A stretch of 42,891 nucleotides of DNA from Roseovarius sp. UBA6217 (GTDB lineage: Bacteria; Pseudomonadota; Alphaproteobacteria; Rhodobacterales; Rhodobacteraceae). Every line of letters begins with the position of its first letter. Positions within the stretch are counted from its first letter, which is position 1. Location: assembly GCA_002421985.1 (NCBI GenBank), contig DISF01000037.1, positions 36,029-78,919 on the forward strand, in the 5' to 3' direction. The notes under the pieces were generated by a model. The model was not told where the DNA came from. It made no database searches and saw only the letters and a list, made by a program, of their open reading frames with translations. The translations under genes and the position numbers were made by a program. Positions 1-9,094 of this stretch are shown here, piece after piece.

Positions 1-936
1 TCAGTCCGCGCGCCGCCGGGTGAGATCAAGAAACACGTCCTGCAAATCCGCCTGTTCGGTGCGCACGTCCCGAATGCTGATCCCCGCCGCCCGCACCGCC
101 GCCAGCACTGCCTCGGCGGGCGTTTCGCTGGCGCGATAGGCGATCACGATCGCCCCGTCCGCGCGCCGCGTCACCTCCAGCCCCGGCCCCTCGGGCAGCG
201 ACGCCGCCGGGGCCTCGGGCTGGATGATCATGGTCTTGCCGTCAAGCCGCCCCAAGAGCCGCGCCGTGCTGTCGCGCGCCACCAGCGTGCCCTCGTTGAT
301 GATGGCAATTTCATCGCACATTTCCTCGGCCTCCTCCAGATAATGGGTGGTGAGGATGATCGTCATGCCCTCAGCATTGAGCCGCCGGATATTCTCCCAC
401 AGCATCTGGCGCAGCTCGATATCCACGCCCGCCGTCGGCTCGTCGAGCACAAGGATATGCGGATGATGCACCAGCGCCTTGGCCAGCAGGAGCCTGCGCC
501 GCATCCCCCCCGAGAGCGTGCGCGCATAGGCCCCGGCCTTGTCCTCCAGCCCCACCAGCCGCAAGATTTCGTCGCTGCGCCGCTGCCGCTTCGGCACACC
601 GTAAAGCCCGGCCTGCACCTCCAGCGCCTCGCGCGGGGAAAAGAACGGATCGAGGTTCAATTCCTGCGGCATGACGCCGATGGAGGCGCGGCTCTGGCGC
701 GGGTTGCGGTCCTGGTCGAAGCCCCAGATCGTGACCTGTCCGGCGGTTTTCACCACCAGCCCGGCCAAGATGTTGATGAGCGTCGATTTCCCCGCGCCGT
801 TGGGCCCCAGAAGGCCGAACACCGCGCCTTGCGGGATATCCAGATCGACGCCCTTCAGCGCGCGCTTCTCCGGCCCATGCCGCCCGCCCGCATAGGTCTT
901 GACCAGCCCCTGTATTTCGATGGCGTTCCCGGCCAT
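1..936 (-). CDS. ABC-2 type transporter ATP-binding protein
   Basis: ATPase subunit of an ABC-2 type exporter (YadG/DrrA-like), expected to energise a membrane permease not seen here, which would lie downstream beyond the left edge. The 311-aa product has Walker A GPNGAGKST (about residue 45), Q-loop MPQELN, signature LSGGMRRR, Walker B ILVLDEPTAGVD and H-loop LTTHYLEE. The C-terminal 80 residues form the variable substrate-specific part. I chose the ATG giving MAGNAIEI, which puts the nucleotide-binding fold near the N-terminus as in relatives; an in-frame ATG at 969 (MVELQ) is possible and leaves only about 40 bases to the divergent gene at 1011. The gene is complete, its TGA being the first three bases of the window. 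The transported substrate cannot be told. Confidence 0.9.
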   Translation of the reverse strand: MAGNAIEIQGLVKTYAGGRHGPEKRALKGVDLDIPQGAVFGLLGPNGAGKSTLINILAGLVVKTAGQVTIWGFDQDRNPRQSRASIGVMPQELNLDPFFSPREALEVQAGLYGVPKRQRRSDEILRLVGLEDKAGAYARTLSGGMRRRLLLAKALVHHPHILVLDEPTAGVDIELRQMLWENIRRLNAEGMTIILTTHYLEEAEEMCDEIAIINEGTLVARDSTARLLGRLDGKTMIIQPEAPAASLPEGPGLEVTRRADGAIVIAYRASETPAEAVLAAVRAAGISIRDVRTEQADLQDVFLDLTRRRAD

Positions 937-1010
937 GCCGCTCTTGCCCCCTGCCTGAAGTTCAACCATAGTCCGACCTAATCCAACCCTGTGCAAAAGG
1001 AAATGTTCCG

Positions 1011-1190
1011 ATGGCAACCCAGGCCCCCGAAATCCGCTATGTCGACAGCTATCGCGTGGCCTGTGACGGCGGCGAGGGCGCGCTTGGCCATCCCCGCGTC
1101 TGGCTCCAGATCCCGCGAGATGTGGGCTTTGTGGAATGCCCCTATTGCGATGCGAAACTCATCCATCGCGATTTCGAGGGCAAGGTCTGA
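1011..1190 (+). CDS. Zinc-finger domain protein (NDUFS6-like, zf-CHCC)
   Basis: A 59-aa protein with the pattern of the zf-CHCC family, related to the C-terminal domain of complex I subunit NDUFS6. Visible zinc ligands are a Cys in RVACDGG, His in GHPRVWL, and the pair in ECPYCDAK. In mitochondria this fold binds zinc during complex I assembly; the stand-alone bacterial copy probably has a related role, which is inference. The start has an AAAGGAAA ribosome binding site about 8 bases upstream. It is divergent from the ABC ATPase and is followed by a short gap with an intergenic repeat before polA. Confidence 0.85.
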   Translation: MATQAPEIRYVDSYRVACDGGEGALGHPRVWLQIPRDVGFVECPYCDAKLIHRDFEGKV

Positions 1191-1227
1191 GCCGACGGCA
1201 CCGCGCCCGTTGCGGGTGTCGGAGATT

Positions 1228-1249
1228 GAGTATTTATGGCAAGATGAAG
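1228..1249 (-). repeat. Intergenic repeat copy 1 (CTTCATCTTGCC family)
   Basis: Read on the minus strand this is CTTCATCTTGCC followed by ATAAATACTC, a member of a motif family found five times in this window (also near 11632, 13117, 22499 and 33264). It lies between the zinc-finger gene and polA. Function is unknown; it does not form a hairpin by itself. Confidence 0.6.
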
Positions 1250-1269
1250 CCTGATCGGGGGGGCGAGGG

Positions 1270-4086
1270 ATGTCATTCGGCAAAGGCTGTCACCTGCACC
1301 TGATCGACGGCTCGTCCTTCATCTTTCGTGCCTATCACGCGCTGCCACCGCTCACGCGTAAATCCGACGGGTTGCCGGTAGGGGCGGTCGCGGGGTTTTG
1401 CAACATGCTGCAACGCTATGTGGAGGGCAATAACGGCTCTGACGCGCCCACCCATGTGGCCGTGATCTTCGACAAGGGCAGCCATACGTTCCGCAACGAT
1501 CTTTACCCCGACTACAAGGCCAACCGCGAGGCCATGCCCGAGGATCTGCGCCCGCAGATCCCGCTCACGCGCGAGGCCACCCGCGCCTTCAACATCGCCT
1601 GCGAGGAAATCGAGGGCTATGAGGCCGATGACATCATCGCCACGCTGGCCTGCAAGGCGCGCGCTCTGGGCGGGCGCGTCACGATCATTTCCTCCGACAA
1701 GGACCTGATGCAGCTTGTCGGCGGCGGGGTCGAGATGCTCGACGCGATGAAGAACCGCCGCATCGACGCGGACGGCGTGCGCGAGAAATTCGGCGTAGAC
1801 CCCGCGCGCGTGGTCGATGTGCAGGCGCTGGCGGGCGACAGCGTCGACAACATCCCCGGCGCGCCCGGCATAGGCATCAAGACGGCGGCCCTTCTCATCA
1901 ACGAATTCGGCACGCTGGAAGAACTCCTCGACCGCGCCGGGGAAATCAAACAGGCCAAGCGCCGCGAGACGCTGATGACGATGCGCGACCAGATCGAGCT
2001 GTCCAAGCGTCTGGTGCAGCTCGACTGCAACACGCCGCTCGATTTCACGCTCGACGATCTGGAGGTGCGCGACCCCGACCCCGACACGTTGCTCGGGTTT
2101 CTGGCGCAGATGGAATTCCGCACGCTCTCGAAACGCATCGCCGAGGCGCTGGGGCGCGAGGCCCCGAACATCCCCGACGCCCCCCGGCAGAACCCGGCGC
2201 AGACCACGACGCAAGAGCCACAGGCCGCCCCCGACTGGCCCGCAATCGCGCCGGAAACCTACGCGCATGTCAGCGACATGGATACGCTGAACACCTGGAT
2301 CGCCAAGATCCGCGCGCAAGGCTTTGTTGCCATCGACACCGAAACCACCTCGCTCAACGAGATGCAGGCCGATCTGGTGGGCATTTCGCTGGCCACCGCC
2401 CCCGGCACCGCCTGCTATATCCCGCTGGCGCACAAGGGCGGGGCGGCGGATGATCTTTTCGGCTCGGACGCGCTGGCCGAGGGGCAATTGCCCTTGGCCG
2501 AGGTGCTCGCCGCGCTCAGGCCCGTCCTTGAGGATGATGCGATCCTGAAAATCGGCCAGAACATGAAATACGACGCCAAGATACTGGCGGGCTACGGCAT
2601 TGCCATCGCGCCCATCGACGACACGATGCTGATGTCCTACGCGCTGCACGCGGGCAAGCATGGCCACGGCATGGATACGCTCTCGGACCGCTATCTCACC
2701 CACACGCCGATCCCGATCAAATCGCTGCTGGGCTCGGGCAAATCCGCGATCACCTTTGACCGCGTGCCGGTGGCCGATGCCGTGCCCTATGCCGCCGAGG
2801 ATGCCGATATCACTTTGCGGCTGTGGCATATCTTCAAGCCGCAATTGCACCGCGCCCGCGTCACCACCGTCTACGAAACATTGGAGCGGCCGCTCGTGCC
2901 GGTGCTGGCAGAGATGGAGCGCGCGGGCATTCTGGTGGACCGCGCCACGCTGCGTGCCATGTCGGGCAAGTTTGCGCAGAAGATGGCGGCGCTCGAGGCG
3001 GAAATTTACGAACTGGCGGGGCGCAGCTTCAATATCGGCTCGCCCAAGCAGTTGGGCGAGATCCTGTTTGACGAGATGGGCCTTGACGGCGGCAAGAAGG
3101 GCAAGACCGGGGCCTATGCAACCGGGGCCGATGTGCTGGAGGATCTGGCGACCGAGCACGACCTGCCCGCCCGCGTGCTTGACTGGCGGCAGCTTTCCAA
3201 GCTCAAATCCACCTATACCGACGCGCTTCAGGATCATATCGACCCGGATACGGGGCGCGTGCACACGTCCTATCTGCAAACCGGGGCCAGCACGGGGCGG
3301 TTTTCCTCGTCCGATCCCAATCTGCAAAATATCCCCGTGCGCAGCGAGGAGGGCCGCCGCATCCGCGAGGCATTCGTCGCAGCACCGGGCCACCGCCTTG
3401 TCTCGCTCGATTATTCCCAGATCGAATTGCGCATCCTTGCGCATGTGGCAGGGATCGACGCGCTGAAACAGGCGTTTCGCGATGGCCACGACATCCACGC
3501 CATGACCGCATCAGAGATGTTCGGCGTGCCGATGGACGAGATGACGCCCGATGTGCGCCGCCGCGCCAAGGCAATCAATTTCGGCGTGATCTACGGCATT
3601 TCGGGCTTTGGCCTTGCGCGCAACCTGCGCATCCCGAGGGGCGAGGCGCAGGGCTTCATCGACCGCTATTTCGAGCGCTTCCCCGGTATCAAGGACTACA
3701 TGGACGCCACTGTTGACTTCGCCAGGGAACACGGTTTCGTCCAGACCCTGTTCGGGCGGAAAATCCACACGCCTGAGATTTCCGCCCGTGGTCCGCGTGC
3801 CGGGTTCGCCCGCCGCGCGGCGATCAACGCGCCGATTCAGGGCAGCGCCGCCGACATCATCCGCCGCGCCATGATCCGGATACCGCAGGCCATCGCGGAC
3901 ATGCCCGCGAAGATGCTGTTGCAGGTGCATGACGAATTGATCTTCGAGGTCGAGGAAGGCGCGGTTCAGCGCCTCATCGACACCGCCCGCGAGGTGATGC
4001 AGGGGGCCGCCCTCCCGGCGGTGCATCTCGACGTGCCGCTGGTGGTGGATGCCGGGCAAGGCGCGAACTGGGCCGAGGCGCATTAG
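1270..4086 (+). CDS. polA: DNA polymerase I
   Basis: Fills gaps and removes RNA primers in replication and repair. The 938-aa protein has all three parts. An N-terminal 5'-3' exonuclease of about 290 residues carries HLIDGSSFIFRAYHA, the acidic cluster EGYEADDIIAT and GVKG-like GAPGIGIKTA. A proofreading 3'-5' exonuclease carries Exo I DTETTSLNE near residue 356, Exo II QNMKYD and Exo III YAAEDA, so it looks active, unlike that of some bacterial Pol I proteins. The polymerase domain has motif A SLDYSQIELR near residue 715, motif B RRAKAINFGVIYG and motif C VHDEL near residue 887. Length is normal for alphaproteobacteria. The ATG follows GGGCGAGGG. It is convergent with the YhaN-like gene. Confidence 0.98.
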   Translation: MSFGKGCHLHLIDGSSFIFRAYHALPPLTRKSDGLPVGAVAGFCNMLQRYVEGNNGSDAPTHVAVIFDKGSHTFRNDLYPDYKANREAMPEDLRPQIPLTREATRAFNIACEEIEGYEADDIIATLACKARALGGRVTIISSDKDLMQLVGGGVEMLDAMKNRRIDADGVREKFGVDPARVVDVQALAGDSVDNIPGAPGIGIKTAALLINEFGTLEELLDRAGEIKQAKRRETLMTMRDQIELSKRLVQLDCNTPLDFTLDDLEVRDPDPDTLLGFLAQMEFRTLSKRIAEALGREAPNIPDAPRQNPAQTTTQEPQAAPDWPAIAPETYAHVSDMDTLNTWIAKIRAQGFVAIDTETTSLNEMQADLVGISLATAPGTACYIPLAHKGGAADDLFGSDALAEGQLPLAEVLAALRPVLEDDAILKIGQNMKYDAKILAGYGIAIAPIDDTMLMSYALHAGKHGHGMDTLSDRYLTHTPIPIKSLLGSGKSAITFDRVPVADAVPYAAEDADITLRLWHIFKPQLHRARVTTVYETLERPLVPVLAEMERAGILVDRATLRAMSGKFAQKMAALEAEIYELAGRSFNIGSPKQLGEILFDEMGLDGGKKGKTGAYATGADVLEDLATEHDLPARVLDWRQLSKLKSTYTDALQDHIDPDTGRVHTSYLQTGASTGRFSSSDPNLQNIPVRSEEGRRIREAFVAAPGHRLVSLDYSQIELRILAHVAGIDALKQAFRDGHDIHAMTASEMFGVPMDEMTPDVRRRAKAINFGVIYGISGFGLARNLRIPRGEAQGFIDRYFERFPGIKDYMDATVDFAREHGFVQTLFGRKIHTPEISARGPRAGFARRAAINAPIQGSAADIIRRAMIRIPQAIADMPAKMLLQVHDELIFEVEEGAVQRLIDTAREVMQGAALPAVHLDVPLVVDAGQGANWAEAH

Positions 4087-4158
4087 CGCATCCCGCTCAA
4101 ACATGCGGAATCAATAGGTTAAAGCATTTCGCGCGAATGCGAATGAACGTAGCACGCC

Positions 4159-7100
4159 CTACTGTGGCAGGTCATGGATATGAACAGCCGGGCAAACCGC
4201 TCTTGCCATGTCACGCAGATGGGCGTGGTGGGTCAGGTAGATCACCTGACCGGCCTCGCTCATCCCTGCCAGAAGCCCAAAGGCCTCGGCGGCGCGGTCA
4301 TCGTCAAAACTCTCCATGATGTCATCGGCAACAAACGGCACCGGGCCGTTGTTGCGGGTAAACTCGCCATATCCGGCAATGCGCAACGCGAGGTAGAGTT
4401 GCGCCCTCGCACCGTCTGAAAGCTGGTCGGCGTGCCTGGAGCCACCTTCGGCGGCCAGCGCCACCAGCCTTTCGCGGGCACCGTCGGGCTGTGCGGCCAA
4501 GCCCGAATAGCCATTTCGCGACATGATGCGAAACGCCTCGGAGGCCCGTTCCAGCATCCCGCTGCGATGCGTATCGCGATAGCGTCTGAGGGCGGCGTCG
4601 ACGGCAAGCAGGCCAAGGCGCTGGCGCAGGTAACGCCGGGCCCCCTCCTCCATCTCCAGAAGCAGGGTCTGGCGCTGTTCTTCGAGCCGAGCCACCGCCC
4701 CGTCACCGCCCACGGCCTCCACGGCCTCCTCGGCCTTGCGAAAGGTGTCTTGTGCGGCTTCCTGGGTTGCGCGCAACGTCTCGATATCATCGCGCAGGCG
4801 CTCTGCCCGCGCAGAAAGCGCGTCGGCATCCACCCCCCGAAGCGCGGCGCAGGCCTCTTCAACCGTGGTGCTGCGCATCCGGGTGCAGATATCCTCGGCG
4901 ATGTCGCGCCGCGCCGCACGCAATTTTGACACTTCACCGGCGCGTGCCAGCGCGTCGCGCGCGTCCACCCAGTTGGACACCCCGAAATGGCGGGCAAATT
5001 CGGCCGTGCGCCGGTGGTGAATGGTCGCCTGCTCTTCGACCTCGCTCAGGGTCTCGCGGGCGCGCGCCAGGCGTTTTGCGATCTCGGCGCGCTGCGCCTC
5101 CCGGCTTTCTGCCTGCTTCAGACGTGTGGTGAGGGCGCGCCACAGATCGGATACCGGACCGTCAGCGGCCAGCCCGAGCCGCTCTGCCAGCGCTCTGACC
5201 GCCTGCGCGAAGGTCTCGAGATTGGTTTGCATGGTCTTGGTGCGGTGGCGCAGGTCGGCGACCTCCCGGTGATGCTCGCGCAGGCGCTCAAGCTCTTCGA
5301 GGATCGCGCGCATCTCGGCAACACCTGGCGATGCGCCGGCCATCCAGGTATCGGCGCAGGCGGCCTCCCACGCGCGCTGCCAGTCGGCCTGCGCCTGCGT
5401 GGCGCTGCGCATCTCCGCCTCGCGGCGCGCGAGATCCTGCCGCGACTGTGCCACGGCCTCTTGCAAGGCCTCGATCCGGGTTGCACGATCCAGCAGGGAT
5501 TGCGCGGTCTCAAGCGCCAGTGCCAGCCCGGTCTGCCCCGGCATCTCGTGGCCCGTCCGGGCCAGGGCGGCCAGCAGATCGGCCCTTGCCCGGTTAGCGC
5601 GCCGCTGGCACGCGGCCTGTTCGGCCAGGGCGCGCTCATGCGTCCGCACCGCCTTGCGCGCGGTATCCAGACGATCCAGCCACGCGCGCAAGGCGGGCAC
5701 CTCCATATCCGCAGGAAGTGCGCGGGACACAGAGGCCACGGTCGCGGCAAGATCCTGCGCAAGCGCGTCACAGCGTGATCTTGCGCGGGCCAGATGCTCG
5801 CGGGCCTTTTCAATCTGCCTTTCGGCTTCGGCGATATCGCGATCCGCACCGGCCACCTTCTCGGCATGGGCGCGCTGTTGCCCGAGCGTGGCGGTCACCT
5901 GATCGTCAACGCGCAAGGCCTTCTCAAACCTGTCCGCCGTCTCTTCTGTCAGGGCGGCCCGGTGGCGCGACCATTCGGCCTCTCGCCTCGAGCGGATGCG
6001 CGCGGCCTCCTCGAGCGTCACCACGGTCGTGGCACCGATCGCATCCCGTTTTGCCTGCGCCTGTTGCAAGGCGAGATCAAGCTGGGTCAGCCGGTCTTGC
6101 GCCTGTTCGGCCTCCCTGCCCGCCTTGGCACGATCCGCCTCGAGCCGCTCCAGCGTGGCGCGGTCAGGCACCGCCAGATCGGCCAGCGCTGCGGCATCGC
6201 CCGACCACGGGGCCAAGGCCGCCAGCGCGAGGCGCACATCTGCCGCGGTCTCATCGGCCCTGGCTTGCGCGCGATCACATGCGCCGGTCGGATCGTCGCG
6301 GCGAATGCCCTGCACAAGACCGTCAAGCCCGCCAAGCTCGGTTGCATTGCCGCCGGCCTCGCCCAAGCGTCGCGTCGCGCGGTGCAGGGCGGCGCGGGCA
6401 TCGTCCTCCTCCCGTCGCGCGGCGTCGCGGGCCGTCTCCAGGCCCGAATGCCGCTCGATCAGATCCCGGATGCGGCCAAGGGTGCGCGCCTGCGGCAAGA
6501 GCGTGGCCGGGTCTGCCCCGTCCTGCCCCAGCCGCGACAGGCTTTCGTGCATCGCTTGCGTGCTGGAGCCGAGATCGCCACGGCGTCGGGGCAAATCCTT
6601 GACCGCTTCGTCATGCGCCGATTTCAGGCCCTCGACCTCGGTCATCTCCTCGCGCAGATCCAGAATATCGCGATCCGGAACACAGGCTTGCAACTCGGCA
6701 TCCAGCCCTGCCACGGTGTTTTTCGCGGTCTCCAGCCGGGTCGTGATGGCCGCCTCTGCCCGGTCGAGTTCGGGAAGTTCGGCAAGCCACCCCTCGGGCG
6801 GTTCCGGCAACGCGTCATGATCGGCGATCTGCGCGTCCAGCCGTTCCAGCCGCGGCAAGAGCGGGATCGCGGCGATCAGGCGGTCGGTCTCGATCACGGC
6901 GGCCTGCGCCGAGTCCACCGCCGCGCGCGCCTCATGCCATGCAGCGCGCGCCCGCTCACGCTCCCCCGACAGGCGGGCATAATCGGCGGCGGCGGTGTCC
7001 AGCGCCTTGATTTGCCTGCCCAGATCGTCAAACGCGGCCCCGAGATCGCGCAGCGCCCCCTTGCGGCCACTCCTGTTCAGAAAGGCCTCGGGTTGGGCGC

Positions 7101-7602
7101 GCAGCGCGTCAAGTTGCAGCGTCAGATCGGTCAACCCGGCGCTGGCCTGAAACAGAAGCTCTCCCAGATCGCCCTTGCTGGCGAGGATGCTTTCGCCACC
7201 CTCGATCAGGGTGTGGCGGTTCAGCGAGAACATCGCCGCGTAGGACGCCCGGTCCAGCCCGCGCAGGCCACCATGCAGCAGCGCCTCGCCCACCGGCGCG
7301 CCGCTTGCATCAAGCAACGAGGCGTCGCGTTTCTTGACCCGGATCAGATCATGGGTTCGCCCGTCGATCTCCAGCGTGGCCCCAAGCTGCATGGCCTGAT
7401 AGGAATGGAGAAAGGCCATTGAGCTTTGCACGGGGATCTGGAACAGAAAATCCAGCCAGCCTTCGAGCAAGGTGGATTTCCCGGCCTCGTTGGGCCCGTA
7501 GATCACGTGCAGATCGGGGCCACCCGGTGCAGGGGGCGGAAAGGCAAGGCTCACATCGGTGAACTTGCCATAACGGGTAAGGTCGAGCCGGTTGAGCCGC
7601 AT
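4159..7602 (-). CDS. YhaN-like AAA family ATPase (SbcC/Rad50-type)
   Basis: A 1147-aa SMC/Rad50-type ATPase, probably the partner of the nuclease encoded just upstream. The N-terminus MRLNRLDLTRYGKFTD is followed by Walker A GPNEAGKST near residue 38. The C-terminus has the signature LSDGARAQLYLALRIA, Walker B VPFVADDIMESFDDDR and the H-loop LTHHAHL. Between them lie roughly 900 residues rich in Ala, Arg, Glu and Leu typical of coiled coil. This matches YhaN of Bacillus better than E. coli SbcC. Only 3 bases separate it from the YhaO-like gene, so the two are co-transcribed. Action on DNA ends at repair sites is inferred from family. Confidence 0.88.
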   Translation of the reverse strand: MRLNRLDLTRYGKFTDVSLAFPPPAPGGPDLHVIYGPNEAGKSTLLEGWLDFLFQIPVQSSMAFLHSYQAMQLGATLEIDGRTHDLIRVKKRDASLLDASGAPVGEALLHGGLRGLDRASYAAMFSLNRHTLIEGGESILASKGDLGELLFQASAGLTDLTLQLDALRAQPEAFLNRSGRKGALRDLGAAFDDLGRQIKALDTAAADYARLSGERERARAAWHEARAAVDSAQAAVIETDRLIAAIPLLPRLERLDAQIADHDALPEPPEGWLAELPELDRAEAAITTRLETAKNTVAGLDAELQACVPDRDILDLREEMTEVEGLKSAHDEAVKDLPRRRGDLGSSTQAMHESLSRLGQDGADPATLLPQARTLGRIRDLIERHSGLETARDAARREEDDARAALHRATRRLGEAGGNATELGGLDGLVQGIRRDDPTGACDRAQARADETAADVRLALAALAPWSGDAAALADLAVPDRATLERLEADRAKAGREAEQAQDRLTQLDLALQQAQAKRDAIGATTVVTLEEAARIRSRREAEWSRHRAALTEETADRFEKALRVDDQVTATLGQQRAHAEKVAGADRDIAEAERQIEKAREHLARARSRCDALAQDLAATVASVSRALPADMEVPALRAWLDRLDTARKAVRTHERALAEQAACQRRANRARADLLAALARTGHEMPGQTGLALALETAQSLLDRATRIEALQEAVAQSRQDLARREAEMRSATQAQADWQRAWEAACADTWMAGASPGVAEMRAILEELERLREHHREVADLRHRTKTMQTNLETFAQAVRALAERLGLAADGPVSDLWRALTTRLKQAESREAQRAEIAKRLARARETLSEVEEQATIHHRRTAEFARHFGVSNWVDARDALARAGEVSKLRAARRDIAEDICTRMRSTTVEEACAALRGVDADALSARAERLRDDIETLRATQEAAQDTFRKAEEAVEAVGGDGAVARLEEQRQTLLLEMEEGARRYLRQRLGLLAVDAALRRYRDTHRSGMLERASEAFRIMSRNGYSGLAAQPDGARERLVALAAEGGSRHADQLSDGARAQLYLALRIAGYGEFTRNNGPVPFVADDIMESFDDDRAAEAFGLLAGMSEAGQVIYLTHHAHLRDMARAVCPAVHIHDLPQ

Positions 7603-7605
7603 CCC

Positions 7606-8844
7606 CTAACCTTCTTCGAGATGCGCCAGCACTTCAAGCGCACCTTGCTGCATCGCCTCGGTGATCGCGGCTGCTGTCTGCTCCTCGCTATCGCCCAGAA
7701 ACCCCCGCAATTCGCGCGGCAGATTCTTGAGCAGACGATCCACCTCTTTCATGACCTCCGGGGCATCCGGCGGAAGGCTGGCCTGCCGGATGATCTGCGC
7801 CAGCTCCGCCACCGCCCCGCCCCTCGCGGCGATGGCCCCCGCATCGAGTGCGAGTTCCAGCTTGTCGATCCACAGCGTGCCGATCTGCTCTGCAACGGTC
7901 TGCGCCTCGGCGTGCAGCACATCAATATCCCGCGCCACCCTCCAGGCCAGTGCCGTTGCCCCGCGCAGCACGGGCCGCACGATCAGATGCTCGCCCGCGT
8001 GGTCGCGCCGCGCCGCGCGCAGGGTGTGCCCCAACGCCTCGACAAGCTCGGGCCAGTCGGACAGGGGACCGCAGTCAACCGCAAGCCGTTCGAACTGCGC
8101 CACAGCAACGGGCCGTTCCTCAAGGCGGACCGCCCCGTCATCGCCCACGGATACCAGCGTGACCGATTTGTCCCCCGCCTCGCCAATGTCGCGCCCCTGC
8201 GGAATGCCCGGCATGACCACGGTCGTGGTGCCGCGATAGGCGGCGCGCTGATGGATATGCCCCAGCGCCCAGTAATCGAACCCGGTGGCCTGAAGATCCG
8301 CCAGCGCGCAGGGCGCATATGGGTCATGCCCCGGCGCGCCCCCAAGCGAAGTATGCAGCATCCCGATATTGAACGCGCCGCGCAGCGGGGGCTGAAACCG
8401 GTCGAGCAGGCTCTGGGAGGCGTGCGGATCACGAAACGAAATGCCATGCACGGCAACCGCGTGACCGCGCCATGTGGTCTCGACCACATGGGCCGCCGCG
8501 GGAAACACCGTCACATTCTCCGGCAGGGTAAGCTCGCGGGTGATCTTTGCGGCGGCATCGTGATTGCCGCGGATCACGAATGCCGGGATACCGGCCGCCG
8601 CCAAACGCCCCATCTCCTGGGCAAGAAACCGCGCCGTCTTCATCGAGGTCTGGCCACCATCGTAAAGATCGCCCGCGATCAGCAGCGCCTGCACATCTTC
8701 GGCAAGGCACAGATCTACGATCCGCGCGAATGCGGCGCGGGTCGCATTGCCGACAAGCTCGGCAAGCCCTTCATCGCGCAGGGCCAGCGATTTCAGGGGA
8801 GAATCGAGGTGAATATCCGCCGTGTGAACGAATTTGAATGCCAC
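7606..8844 (-). CDS. YhaO-like metallophosphoesterase (SbcD/Mre11-type DNA repair exonuclease)
   Basis: A 412-aa calcineurin-like phosphoesterase of the SbcD/YhaO group, expected to be a Mn-dependent nuclease controlled by the ATPase encoded downstream. Metal-binding motifs are visible in order: HTADIHLDSP at the N-terminus, GDLYDGG near residue 58, GNHD near residue 94, and HGISFRDP and GHIHQRA further on. The first gene of a two-gene operon on the minus strand, divergent from dnaX. A TTGACG hexamer on the minus strand (plus 8903-8908) could be a -35 element, but no good -10 follows it. Confidence 0.9.
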   Translation of the reverse strand: MAFKFVHTADIHLDSPLKSLALRDEGLAELVGNATRAAFARIVDLCLAEDVQALLIAGDLYDGGQTSMKTARFLAQEMGRLAAAGIPAFVIRGNHDAAAKITRELTLPENVTVFPAAAHVVETTWRGHAVAVHGISFRDPHASQSLLDRFQPPLRGAFNIGMLHTSLGGAPGHDPYAPCALADLQATGFDYWALGHIHQRAAYRGTTTVVMPGIPQGRDIGEAGDKSVTLVSVGDDGAVRLEERPVAVAQFERLAVDCGPLSDWPELVEALGHTLRAARRDHAGEHLIVRPVLRGATALAWRVARDIDVLHAEAQTVAEQIGTLWIDKLELALDAGAIAARGGAVAELAQIIRQASLPPDAPEVMKEVDRLLKNLPRELRGFLGDSEEQTAAAITEAMQQGALEVLAHLEEG

Positions 8845-9094
8845 ATAGACCCCATGTTTCCAGCGAACCCCATGGCAGAGCTTGCGATTGCGGTGCTGCC
8901 ACCGTCAAGAAGGAAATATCGCGATCGCCGCATCGCGACGGCCGCCGCCCAGACGCAGCGCATGAATGACAAAGCCCGGTATCGCCCCTCCCCTCGCCGC
9001 CACATTTCCGGCGGTGCGCGCAAAAAGCAAGGTGGACGCGTCCCCGGCCCCGTCCTACCCTGCGCCGGTGATCCGAATCCGAAAGGCCCGCCGC
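8845..9094. other. Intergenic region between yhaO-like gene and dnaX
   Basis: About 250 bases between divergent genes. I looked for an SRP RNA, which sits next to dnaX in some bacteria, and found no GGAAGGAAGCA-type apical loop. The stretch must hold both divergent promoters, but none is convincing. Short open frames here look like chance in GC-rich DNA. Confidence 0.5.

Noticed and set aside
1273..3498. 741-codon open frame antisense to polA, and similar long antisense frames such as 7426-9648 and 17426-19231
   Set aside because: They lie opposite well-recognised genes, have low-complexity Arg/Ala/Gly/His composition and no motif; they are shadows caused by high GC at third codon positions.
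8845..9094. SRP RNA gene next to dnaX
   Set aside because: No conserved apical loop or symmetric loop sequence found on either strand.
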